A stretch of DNA of 29,919 nucleotides. Origin: JBAYHA01 sp041666425. Its GTDB lineage: Bacteria > Patescibacteriota > Patescibacteriia > UBA11705 > JABHMO01. A program made the translations under genes and the position numbers. The DNA lies in the NCBI GenBank assembly GCA_041666425.1, contig JBAYHA010000004.1, forward strand, positions 1 through 29,919. The letters run 5' to 3'. The number at the start of each line of letters is the position of its first letter. The stretch's first letter is position 1. Shown here one piece after another: positions 1-7,430 of the stretch. The notes under the pieces are model-generated. The model was not told the DNA's origin. It searched no databases and saw only the letters and a program-made list of their open reading frames with translations.

Positions 1-584
1 CCGGAAGCGACACGTGCCAGCGGGAAGGCGATACAGGGATGTATTGCAACCCCGAAACCTACTTCTGTGAGATCTCAATGGTCCCGGAATGCGTGACGGA
101 AGCTGATTGCATGGCTGATCAGGCCTGCGTCAACGGAAGTTGCGTGGCTGTTCCCGAGTGCGTAACGGACTCTGACTGTGGGGCGTATGAGTTCTGCAGT
201 AGCGGAAGTTGCGTCGAGGAAGCACCAGAGCAGGACCTAGATATAGCAACAATTCGTTGTTGCTATTCTGGCAACCTTGCCGGACTGTACGGCCAGTTTA
301 GCTGGTCGGAGTCCACGGTGCTGGACCCGCAGGCTTGGAATGCTGCGCGGGATTTATCTATTGGGGAATCAGGCTGTTTTGAGGCGACAGTGGATCTCGC
401 TGTAGTCTTTGAAGGATTTTGGGTTGACCTCACGGTTGGCCCAGCGCAGGGCAAGCCTGCGCAAGAGATCGTCTGGAAGGGAACCAGTATGGTTCCCGCT
501 CGGTGTTATTTCGACGGAAGGGAAGTTCCAATCGGAGCTTTCCAAACTAATTGGGGATGGCCTTTCGCTGACTATCAGCGTTAA
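1..584 (+). CDS. 5'-truncated cysteine-rich secreted protein, possibly frameshifted near its 3' end
   Basis: The frame is open from the left edge (codons begin at base 3), so the true start lies outside the window. The visible part has two tandem units of the form C-(V)T-x-D/A-DC-x5-C-x2-GSC, a disulphide-type repeat common in secreted proteins, followed by about 110 residues with few repeats. That tail resembles the C-terminal module of the two downstream proteins: paired Cys near RCC, a conserved W, then FEATV and a W-x-G-x3-VPARC stretch. The frame closes at 584 after an unrelated-looking end. The next frame continues to 639 with LTISVKDI, which matches the final beta-strand of the paralogues, so a one-base error or mutation in the GGGG run at 553-556 is suspected. 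Codons are richer in G+C than in most of the window. The function is unknown; a surface or secreted role is inferred. Confidence 0.7.
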   Translation, partial: GSDTCQREGDTGMYCNPETYFCEISMVPECVTEADCMADQACVNGSCVAVPECVTDSDCGAYEFCSSGSCVEEAPEQDLDIATIRCCYSGNLAGLYGQFSWSESTVLDPQAWNAARDLSIGESGCFEATVDLAVVFEGFWVDLTVGPAQGKPAQEIVWKGTSMVPARCYFDGREVPIGAFQTNWGWPFADYQR

Positions 585-642
585 GGATATTTCTCGGGGA
601 TTGACCTCCCAACAGCTGGAATCAAATATTCTGGAATAGGTC

Positions 643-680
643 AAGAGCTAATCGCAACGCGGTTAGCTCTTTTCTTTTTG
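643..680 (+). terminator. Rho-independent terminator after the first gene
   Basis: A 13-bp stem (643-655 with 659-671, one G-U pair) closes on an AAC triloop and is followed by TTCTTTTTG. It lies 3 nt beyond the alternative stop at 639 and 58 nt beyond the stop at 584. That spacing fits the frameshift reading of the upstream gene. Confidence 0.9.
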
Positions 681-706
681 CTTTAAAATTAGCGATAAAA
701 GTCCAG

Positions 707-830
707 TTTTGTCATTTCGAGCGATGCGAAGCGAGCCGAGAAATCTTTTTTTATAGTAAACACAATATTGGACTTTTATTATTTTGAAAAGATCCCTCGA
801 TTCGCCACTGCTCACTCGGGATGACAAAAT
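707..830. repeat. Palindromic GTCATTTCGA-type dispersed element
   Basis: The left end TTTTGTCATTTCGAGCGA and the right end CTCGGGATGACAAAA are imperfect inverted repeats. They flank an A/T-rich core and contain GAGAAATC and GATCCCTCG near the arms. Related elements lie at 27462-27569 (nearly perfect palindrome) and as a half copy at 25094-25122. This is a non-coding, REP/MITE-like dispersed repeat. No transposase or target-site duplication is evident. Confidence 0.65.
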
Positions 831-891
831 AGAAAGGCGGGATGATAAAACGGGTTGTAGTCGGGATGAAAGATTGAATGATTTTGCGTAC

Positions 892-920
892 TTGACAAGT
901 TGAAAAATGTGTGCTATAAT
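892..920 (+). promoter_or_regulatory. Consensus sigma70-type promoter with extended -10
   Basis: TTGACA (892-897), a 17-nt spacer and TATAAT (915-920) are all exact consensus, and TGC immediately precedes the -10 as an extended -10 motif. Transcription would start near 927 and give a leader of about 120-130 nt to the lipoprotein gene at 1058. Confidence 0.9.
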
Positions 921-950
921 AATATGTTAATTAAGTTAATATTTCAGGTT

Positions 951-1000
951 CCATAAGAGTTAAGAATTGCTGATATTTTAGTAATTTTTGACTCTTATGG
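951..1000 (+). promoter_or_regulatory. Long leader hairpin (20-bp stem, 10-nt loop)
   Basis: The arm CCATAAGAGTTAAGAATTGC (951-970) pairs over its full length with 981-1000. Three positions depart from Watson-Crick pairing and all three are G-U. The loop is TGATATTTTA. The hairpin lies wholly within the predicted 5' leader of the 1058 gene, downstream of the promoter. It has no T-run after it, so it is not an ordinary terminator. The G-U-only deviations suggest it acts as RNA of the plus strand; its function is unknown. Confidence 0.75.
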
Positions 1001-1057
1001 CCTTTGAAAATCTGTTTTTAAACAAATCCGCCTTTGGCGGAAAAAATGGGGGACAAG

Positions 1058-2269
1058 ATGAAAGCGACGGCGATGTTTGTTTGTTTTGCGATGACCGCCT
1101 TTTTGGCGGTCGTGCTGGTTTCTGTTTCGGGTTGCAGCCACCCCTCGGCGGGAGCCGAGGAAGAGGCGTGGAGCCCCGAGTGCATAGTGCACTCAGATTG
1201 TTTCCCTGAGCACAAGTATTGTGTTCAGGGTTACTGTTCTGGTAATCCGGTTGGCACGATGCCGGCCGGAGAAACGGATGTCTTCGAAGAGGACTTATCA
1301 GAGAGTCCATTCGGAGAAAAAAACTACGAAGAAACGTCGGAAGACGTAGCTTCGAATTTTCCGGCCGAGGATGATACCTCGGCGCAACAGCCAGACCTGT
1401 CAAGCGAGGATTGCCCCGCCGGATACACCATGGGAGTTGACGGCCAATGTTTGGCTATGTCAACTCCGGTTGAGTGTGCCGTAGACGATGACTGCGAAAG
1501 CAGTTGTCAGTGTTCCGGAAGTTCGGTTGTCTGTCCCTCGGCAATGTGTGTCGAGGGGATTTGCAAGGTTATTGAAACAATAGTTTCTTCCTGTCCGCAC
1601 GGTTGTGCGGAGGGGGAGTGTTCGTTGGATTCGGAGGAAGACGTTGTTTCCGAGGAGGACACGGGGAATGAATTGGATGTCGGCGAACTGCCGGAGGAAG
1701 ATGTTGTTGAAGATTCTTCTGAACCTGTCGGAGATACCGGTACGGAGGAAGACATTCCGCAGGTTGAATCGGATGTTTCCGCTGACCAAACTTCGTCAGC
1801 GGAACAAGAGGATGATGTTTCCTCCACGGCTGAAGATGTTGAGCAGGAGGAAACAGAAAATCCTCCGGAGGAGATACCTCCGGAACCGGAGTGTACAGTT
1901 ACGAATGACTGTACTTTTGGTGAACTCTGCACTGCCGGCCAGTGCGAGATTTCGGGAAACATAATTTGCCGATTTAATGGGCAGTGCCCTCTGCCCGTGG
2001 CCGTCATTTGGTACGGCCTAAATAAGGAGAAAAGGGTGAGCTGTGATTCGGACACTGATGAGGTGTTCGAGGTTACAGTGGCTGAACTGTGTCACTGGGG
2101 CACAACAAATCCCAGTTTTAAATATAACCTTACTGATGGAGTTTATCAGTGGGGGCAAGGGGACGAGGTGGTTCCCCAGTGTAATCACCAATACAGTCTC
2201 ACTCCCGATCCTCAACAAGGGGATCAGGGGAAGATGGTTGTTTCTTTCTCGGAAATTAATTGTTTCTGA
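1058..2269 (+). CDS. Cysteine-rich acidic lipoprotein, paralogue of its neighbours by C-terminal module
   Basis: This is predicted to be a 403-aa lipoprotein exported through a signal peptide that ends in a V-S-G-C lipobox, so Cys would be lipidated and the protein surface-exposed. After the signal come one C-x4-DC type unit, a second cysteine cluster (ECAVDDDCESSCQC), a long acidic Glu/Asp/Ser/Val linker of about 90 residues, a third unit (ECTVTNDC), and a C-terminal module of about 100 residues. That module has IWYG, E-LC-WG, DG-x3-WG, V-x2-C and a final C-F. I chose ATG 1058 because GGGGGA stands 4 nt upstream and gives a compact MK signal peptide; ATG 1046 and TTG 1034 are possible. The gene is monocistronic with its own promoter and terminator. 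It is richer in G+C than genes further right. The stalk-like linker suggests it projects the C-terminal module, but the ligand is unknown. Confidence 0.85.
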   Translation: MKATAMFVCFAMTAFLAVVLVSVSGCSHPSAGAEEEAWSPECIVHSDCFPEHKYCVQGYCSGNPVGTMPAGETDVFEEDLSESPFGEKNYEETSEDVASNFPAEDDTSAQQPDLSSEDCPAGYTMGVDGQCLAMSTPVECAVDDDCESSCQCSGSSVVCPSAMCVEGICKVIETIVSSCPHGCAEGECSLDSEEDVVSEEDTGNELDVGELPEEDVVEDSSEPVGDTGTEEDIPQVESDVSADQTSSAEQEDDVSSTAEDVEQEETENPPEEIPPEPECTVTNDCTFGELCTAGQCEISGNIICRFNGQCPLPVAVIWYGLNKEKRVSCDSDTDEVFEVTVAELCHWGTTNPSFKYNLTDGVYQWGQGDEVVPQCNHQYSLTPDPQQGDQGKMVVSFSEINCF

Positions 2270-2306
2270 GAAGGAGGTGATCATGGGGGACATTTTAGGG
2301 GAATAA
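2270..2306 (+). promoter_or_regulatory. Perfect Shine-Dalgarno followed by a 7-codon ORF
   Basis: AAGGAGGTGATC (2272-2283 region), an essentially full complement of a 16S rRNA 3' end, runs directly into an ATG. The frame MGDILGE ends at TAA 2304-2306. The TAA is part of a GGGGAAT-AAA-ATTCCCC hairpin (2298-2314). The whole sits just after the lipoprotein stop and before its terminator. It could be a leader-peptide-like remnant or chance; the spacing between SD and ATG is unusually short. Confidence 0.4.
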
Positions 2307-2324
2307 AATTCCCCGATAATATAT

Positions 2325-2364
2325 GACGACTACCGGTTCAAATACTGGTAGTCGTCTTTCGTTT
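2325..2364 (+). terminator. Rho-independent terminator after the acidic lipoprotein gene
   Basis: The 13-bp stem GACGACTACCGGT / ACTGGTAGTCGTC (2325-2337, 2344-2356, one G-U pair) is followed by TTTCGTTTTG. It separates this gene from the next promoter at 2407. Confidence 0.9.
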
Positions 2365-2406
2365 TGTCTAAATTTAAAGTAAATACTCCAAAATTTGCTG
2401 TTGCTA
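2365..2406. other. A/T-rich spacer before the giant lipoprotein promoter
   Basis: No gene or hairpin was seen here. The stretch TTGTCTAAATTTAAAG (2364-2379) is a weak match to the TTGTTTAAAATTAG element upstream of the promoters at 16192 and 18653. Confidence 0.4.
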
Positions 2407-2435
2407 TTGACAAAACTAATAAAATTTGGTAATTT
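2407..2435 (+). promoter_or_regulatory. Promoter of the giant lipoprotein gene
   Basis: TTGACA (2407-2412), 17 nt, then TAATTT (2430-2435) preceded by TGG (extended -10). The transcript would have a leader of roughly 180 nt to ATG 2620. That leader contains a CTTTGACATTTTA stretch (2527-2539) like the leaders at 16234 and 18694. Confidence 0.7.
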
Positions 2436-2619
2436 GTTTAGTTAATATAGACAAAATTTGAGAGTTGCAAAGAGCAAAAATCGGCAACGAAATTTTTGTT
2501 ATTTGGAGCTTTGAAAGAAGCTGAACTTTGACATTTTATGGAGGTGCTTGATGAGTAATTTTTTTAAGGTAAATTCTTTGGTCGGTTCAATTAATGTTCT
2601 CAATGCCATGGAGGGCAAC

Positions 2620-5600
2620 ATGACTAGATCTTTGGTTTTGGTTCTTGTTGTATTGGGTTCAATTTTTACTGCCTGTTCTTCTGACGGGACAAGTTGTCCC
2701 ACTGGAGAAAAGGCTGTGTCCGGTGAGTGTTATACGATGTGTGGTACTCAACGCGATTGTTTCGATCACCACGGTGGTGGTTGGGTCTGTGTGGCTGGTG
2801 GATATTGCCAGCTGTCAGAACAGAATGGTGAAAACAACAATTATAGCGAAGAAAATGATGTTGTTGTTGAAGATGACATTTATGTCCCACCAACTTGTGT
2901 TCCTTCGCCGGAAATTTGCGATGGCCTCGACAATGACTGCGACAAGCAGATTGATGAGGGTGTCAAGAATCGTTGCGGAGAATGTGGGGTTGAACCCACT
3001 GAAGTTTGTGATGGTGAGGACAATGATTGCGACGGCGTGATCGATGAAGATTGTATTTGTATTCCTGGTGAAGTTGAACAGTGCGGTGTTGATAAGGGCG
3101 TTTGTCATTTTGGCTCCAAAACTTGTGATGCAAATTACAAGTGGAGCGAATGTGAGAATGCCATAATGCCGAGCAAAGAAATGTGCAACTATTTGGACGA
3201 TGATTGCGATGGTGAGTCCGATGAGGATTTTGATCTGTCGGATGATCCTATGAACTGTGGCATTTGTGGAAACAAGTGTGCAGTTACGAATGCAATTAAC
3301 AGTTGCGTTAACAGCGAATGTGTTTTTGAATGTCTGCCGAACTTTTACGATTTTGATAATGTTGTCGGTTGCGAAACTCCATGCGTTTTGACTAATGCCG
3401 GAGTGGAACAGTGTGATGGCATTGATAATGATTGCGATGGTGCGGTTGACGAAGACTTTAACTTTAATTCACTGGCACATTGCGGTGGATGTAACAAAGT
3501 TTGCGATTTCAAAAATGCAGGAGAAGTTTGTCTTTCCGGAAATTGTCTCATGACCGAATGCGAAGTTGGCTTTGTCGATTTGAATAAAGACGAGGCGGAT
3601 GGATGCGAATTTGGTTGTTCATATTCGGGCGATGAAATTTGCGACGAACTGGACAATGACTGTGATGGTTCGGTAGATGAGCTTATTTACTGCGAATGTG
3701 AGGAAAACGCGGAAATGGATTGCGGTCCGGATGTTGGTATTTGTCATGACGGACACCAGTATTGCCATGATGGTAAGTGGTCGGTTTGTGACGGAACGTT
3801 CGGTTTTGTAGAAATTTGTAATTATCTTGACGATGACTGTGATGGTCAGACGGATGAAGATTTTAATCTTCTGACTGATGAAGAAAATTGCGGTTATTGT
3901 AGCTACGAATGTGAGGTTGCGAATGCTTCGGCTGTTTGTGTCAATGGGAAATGTCAGATGAATAACTGCAACTTTGGTTGGGTTGACGCTGACAATGACA
4001 TCGACAACGGCTGTGAGTATGACTGCTTGCCGACCAACGGTGGAGTTGAACAGTGCGATAACATTGACAATGACTGCGACGGTCAGTTGGATGAAGATTT
4101 CGATTTGGCAATTGATTTTAATAATTGCGGAAGTTGCGGTCATGATTGTACTTTGCCCGGAGTTGAATATTCATTCTGTTCTACCGGGAAGTGTCAGATC
4201 GTTACTTGTAATGAAAATTATTTTGAATTGAACGGCGTTTTGTTGGATGGTTGCGAGTATTATTGTGAAATTTCTAACGAAGGTATGGAAATTTGCGATG
4301 GGCTTGACAATGACTGTGATGGCACGGCTGACAACAATGGCGCGGAATGTGATTGTGAGCTTGGCGATAGTCAGGCTTGCGGTTCTTCGGAGGGTGAATG
4401 TGAAAAGGGAACGCAACTTTGTCTGGCCAATGGTGACTACGGTCTGTGCGATGATTTCAAGCCGACCGTGGAAATTTGCGATGGCAAAGATAATAATTGC
4501 GATGGTTCGACAGACGAAACATTCAACTTGATGACGGATGTTAATCATTGCGGAGAATGTGGTAATTTGTGCAATTCGCCGAATGCGATCAATGGTTGTG
4601 TTGGTGGGAATTGCATTATTGTCAGCTGTTTTTCCGGCTGGTGGAATTTGGAAGGATTGGGCTGTAATTATGGTTGCTTCCCGACCAATAACGGCGTTGA
4701 AAAATGTGATGACATTGACAATGACTGCGACGGTCAGTTGGATGAAGATTTCGATTTTCAGAATGACAGTTTTAACTGCGGTGTTTGTGGGAATGTTTGT
4801 AATTTCTATGGCACGGCAAGTAATTTATGTGTCGCCGGGAAGTGTCAGATCGTTACTTGTCAGAGTGGTTATTATGATCTCGATAATGCTGTTTCCGATG
4901 GTTGTGAGTACAAATGCGACCTTTCTAATGGTGGTATTGAGATTGGTGATAACAAGGACAATGATTGTGACGGTGACATGGATGAAGGCGTAACTTGTCT
5001 TGAATACTTTGGTATTCAATGCGGGCAAGATGAAGGTGAATGTGCATTTGGTTTCCAGTATTGCGAAAATGGTTTTATGACCGTTTGCGATGACAGGAAG
5101 CCGTCCGCAGAAATGTGTGATTATAAAGATAATGACTGCGATGGTTTGGTAGATGAAGACTTTAACCTGCTTATCGACCGATTTAATTGCGGTGAATGTG
5201 GGTTTGAGTGTAATTTGCCAAATGCTGTGTCAAATTGTGTGATGGGTCAGTGTGCAGTCGTCGCCTGTTTTTCTGGATACTATAATTTGGATGGAAAACA
5301 GGATACCGGTTGCGAATATGGTTGTTTCAAAACGCATAATGGAATTGAACAGTGCGATGGTATTGACAATGACTGTAATGCTTTGGAAGATGAAATCTTT
5401 GATTTGCAAACTGATCCAACTAATTGTGGAGCCTGCGATATTATGTGTGGGTTTAACAATGGAATAGATCAGTGTATTAATGGAGTTTGTGTCATGACCG
5501 GATGCAATCCCGGCTATTGGGATCTAAATGGAGCGACCTTTGATGGTTGCGAGTATCAGTGTCAATCTGCGAATGGTGGGATTGAACAGTGTGATGGCAT

Positions 5601-7299
5601 TGACAGTGACTGTGATGGTGTTTTGTACGAAGGCTGTTTTTGTGAAAGCGGTGATTTGCAAATTTGTGGTTTCAATAATGTTGGTGAGTGTCATTATGGT
5701 TTCCAGATTTGCGTGCTTGGTGATTGGACCAATTGTCAGAATGAAAAAGGTCCGGTGATTGAGTCTTGCAACGGCCTTGATGATGATTGCGATGGCAAGG
5801 CGGATGAGAGTGTTGATATTATGACTGATGTGGAAAATTGCGGAGGTTGTGGAAACTTCTGTATGGAATTTAAGAATGCGCATAGGGTTTGCAATCAAGG
5901 TGTTTGTATAATCAGTCATTGCGATCCATCGTTCTACGATTTGGATAATGATTTTGAAAATGGTTGCGAATATCAATGTATGATAACGCATAATGGATTG
6001 GAACAGTGCGATGGCATTGACAATGACTGCGACAATCAGATTGATGAAACTTATGATTTTTCAACTGACATTATGAATTGCGGTGGTTGTGCGATTCGCT
6101 GTGAATTTCCTGGCGCAATTGGTTTTTGTTCGTCCGGAGTTTGTCAGACAAATAGTTGTTTGGCGAATTACTTTAATCTTGACGGTGATTGGTCAAATGG
6201 TTGCGAATACCACTGTGTCATTTCTAATGGCGGAGTGGAAATCGGCGACAACAAGGACAATGACTGTGATGGCGGGACGGACGAAGGTGCGGTTTGTGTC
6301 GAAGGAAGCTCCGGTGTTTGCGGGACTATGACCGGTGAATGTGAACTTGGAACACATGTTTGTTCTGGGAACAAATGGACAAATTGTATTGGTGAAAAAG
6401 TCGGTACCGTGGAAGTTTGCGACGGACTCGACAATGACTGCGATGGGTCGGCTGATGAAGATTTTAATCTTTTGACCGATGAAAACAATTGCGGAACTTG
6501 CGGAAATGTTTGCAACTTTGCTAATGCGGAAAGTATTTGTTTGAATGGTGTTTGTCAAATTTCTCAATGTCTGCCGTCTTTCTGGTCGTTTAGTGACACT
6601 CCCGGTTTTGGATGTTGGTACCAGTGTGTGCCGACAAACAATGGCGTGGAGGTTTGCGACGGAATTGACAATAATTGCGATCGAGTAATTGATGGTGGGC
6701 CAAATATCGACAAAATGACGGATGTTCATAACTGCGGAGCTTGTGGGAATGATTGCACTGATTTGGCGCAGGTGAACACAGCTTCTTGTATTAATGGTGT
6801 GTGTTTCATTAATTCCTGTATTTACGGGTACAATAATTTTGATGGTTTTTCCTCGACCGGTTGTGAAGCATTTTGTGTGCCGACCGGGCCGGAAGTATTT
6901 AACGGAATTGATGATGATTGCGATAATATGACTGACGAAGGCACTTCGCCTTCGGATATGATTAGTTGTTCGCTGTGTTGCGGAGTTGGCGCTCAGCCGA
7001 TAATTTGGTACGGAGCTCCCCCGGTTATCTGGACGACGTCTGCCGGAATGAATTGCGGCACCGTTACAATGGCACAGTCGGAAATTTGTCAGCGAGGTAA
7101 GCATCCGAGTGAATTGAGTTCCGGCTGGGTTGATTTCAACTGTTTTGATGGAACCAATTGGGGCGGGTGGTCGGCCAATGCCGTGGCCAGTTGCACCAAT
7201 GATACCAAGGGAACTGCGGTGTCGTGGGAAGTTATTACGGGAATCGTGGATCCTAGAGGTGAAGCGGAAATTATTTTAAAGAACGTTGGTTGTTTGTAA
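2620..7299 (+). CDS. Giant cysteine-rich MopE-type repeat lipoprotein
   Basis: This is a predicted 1559-aa surface lipoprotein. The signal peptide MTRSLVLVLVVLGSIFTAC ends in a lipobox-like F-T-A-C. The rest is almost all repeats. About twenty copies of C-D-x-x-DNDCDG-x-x-DE (the MopE metal-binding-site type, with Asp-rich loops also seen in Ca-binding proteins) alternate with two linker types. One is about 70 residues: D-F-N-L-x-TD-x-x-NCG-x-CG-x-x-C-x3-NA-x3-C-x2-G-x-C, then DLD-x-GCEY-x-C. The other is about 45 residues: Q-x-CG-x3-GEC-x2-G-x-Q-x-C. Two loops read IGDNKDNDCDG and lack the first Cys. The last about 110 residues form the module shared with the preceding lipoprotein (IWYG, E-IC-RG, FN-x-x-DG-x3-WGGW, V-A-SC, final GCL). 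ATG 2620 is preceded by GGAGGG at 5 nt; ATG 2551 with GGAGG is an alternative that adds 23 non-signal-like residues. Metal binding and adhesion are inferences. Confidence 0.88.
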   Translation: MTRSLVLVLVVLGSIFTACSSDGTSCPTGEKAVSGECYTMCGTQRDCFDHHGGGWVCVAGGYCQLSEQNGENNNYSEENDVVVEDDIYVPPTCVPSPEICDGLDNDCDKQIDEGVKNRCGECGVEPTEVCDGEDNDCDGVIDEDCICIPGEVEQCGVDKGVCHFGSKTCDANYKWSECENAIMPSKEMCNYLDDDCDGESDEDFDLSDDPMNCGICGNKCAVTNAINSCVNSECVFECLPNFYDFDNVVGCETPCVLTNAGVEQCDGIDNDCDGAVDEDFNFNSLAHCGGCNKVCDFKNAGEVCLSGNCLMTECEVGFVDLNKDEADGCEFGCSYSGDEICDELDNDCDGSVDELIYCECEENAEMDCGPDVGICHDGHQYCHDGKWSVCDGTFGFVEICNYLDDDCDGQTDEDFNLLTDEENCGYCSYECEVANASAVCVNGKCQMNNCNFGWVDADNDIDNGCEYDCLPTNGGVEQCDNIDNDCDGQLDEDFDLAIDFNNCGSCGHDCTLPGVEYSFCSTGKCQIVTCNENYFELNGVLLDGCEYYCEISNEGMEICDGLDNDCDGTADNNGAECDCELGDSQACGSSEGECEKGTQLCLANGDYGLCDDFKPTVEICDGKDNNCDGSTDETFNLMTDVNHCGECGNLCNSPNAINGCVGGNCIIVSCFSGWWNLEGLGCNYGCFPTNNGVEKCDDIDNDCDGQLDEDFDFQNDSFNCGVCGNVCNFYGTASNLCVAGKCQIVTCQSGYYDLDNAVSDGCEYKCDLSNGGIEIGDNKDNDCDGDMDEGVTCLEYFGIQCGQDEGECAFGFQYCENGFMTVCDDRKPSAEMCDYKDNDCDGLVDEDFNLLIDRFNCGECGFECNLPNAVSNCVMGQCAVVACFSGYYNLDGKQDTGCEYGCFKTHNGIEQCDGIDNDCNALEDEIFDLQTDPTNCGACDIMCGFNNGIDQCINGVCVMTGCNPGYWDLNGATFDGCEYQCQSANGGIEQCDGIDSDCDGVLYEGCFCESGDLQICGFNNVGECHYGFQICVLGDWTNCQNEKGPVIESCNGLDDDCDGKADESVDIMTDVENCGGCGNFCMEFKNAHRVCNQGVCIISHCDPSFYDLDNDFENGCEYQCMITHNGLEQCDGIDNDCDNQIDETYDFSTDIMNCGGCAIRCEFPGAIGFCSSGVCQTNSCLANYFNLDGDWSNGCEYHCVISNGGVEIGDNKDNDCDGGTDEGAVCVEGSSGVCGTMTGECELGTHVCSGNKWTNCIGEKVGTVEVCDGLDNDCDGSADEDFNLLTDENNCGTCGNVCNFANAESICLNGVCQISQCLPSFWSFSDTPGFGCWYQCVPTNNGVEVCDGIDNNCDRVIDGGPNIDKMTDVHNCGACGNDCTDLAQVNTASCINGVCFINSCIYGYNNFDGFSSTGCEAFCVPTGPEVFNGIDDDCDNMTDEGTSPSDMISCSLCCGVGAQPIIWYGAPPVIWTTSAGMNCGTVTMAQSEICQRGKHPSELSSGWVDFNCFDGTNWGGWSANAVASCTNDTKGTAVSWEVITGIVDPRGEAEIILKNVGCL

Positions 7300-7309
7300 T
7301 AAACAATCC

Positions 7310-7342
7310 AAGCGACAGAATCAAATTCTGTCGCTTTTTTAA
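7310..7342 (+). terminator. Rho-independent terminator after the giant lipoprotein gene
   Basis: A perfect 12-bp stem (AAGCGACAGAAT / ATTCTGTCGCTT) on a CAA triloop is followed by TTTTTTAATTTT. It lies 10 nt after the stop codon and isolates the surface-protein block from the polysaccharide operon. Confidence 0.93.
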
Positions 7343-7396
7343 TTTTAAATTTTCGCAAAAATTATTCACAATTCATTATTTTTTTAATTTGGAATG

Positions 7397-7405
7397 TGGT
7401 ATAAT
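7397..7405 (+). promoter_or_regulatory. Extended -10 promoter of the polysaccharide operon
   Basis: TGG-TATAAT lies 26 nt before ATG 7431 and has no recognisable -35. The same TGGTATAAT string occurs at 18673-18681 and twice, divergently, at 29540-29570. Confidence 0.6.
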
Positions 7406-7430
7406 TTTATCAACGACAAATAACAAAATT

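Noticed and set aside
978..2055. Minus-strand frames opposite the acidic lipoprotein
   Set aside because: Ser/Pro-rich mirror translation of Glu/Asp codons; no start signals and an intact lipoprotein on the other strand.
2325..2356. A tRNA-like T-arm (ACCGG-TTCAAATA-CTGGT)
   Set aside because: There is no D-arm, anticodon arm or acceptor; the stem extends beyond T-arm length and is followed by a T-rich tract, so it is a terminator.
2620..7299. Many long minus-strand and shifted open frames across the giant lipoprotein gene (for example 6193-7104 minus)
   Set aside because: They come from the periodic GAC/AAT/TGC repeat codons, consist of Ile/Thr/Asn-rich low-complexity sequence, and have no SD or promoter.
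7290..7430. A 47-residue N-terminal extension of the radical SAM protein
   Set aside because: It begins in the terminator region of the previous gene and before the predicted TSS, and its sequence looks like translated A/T-rich spacer.
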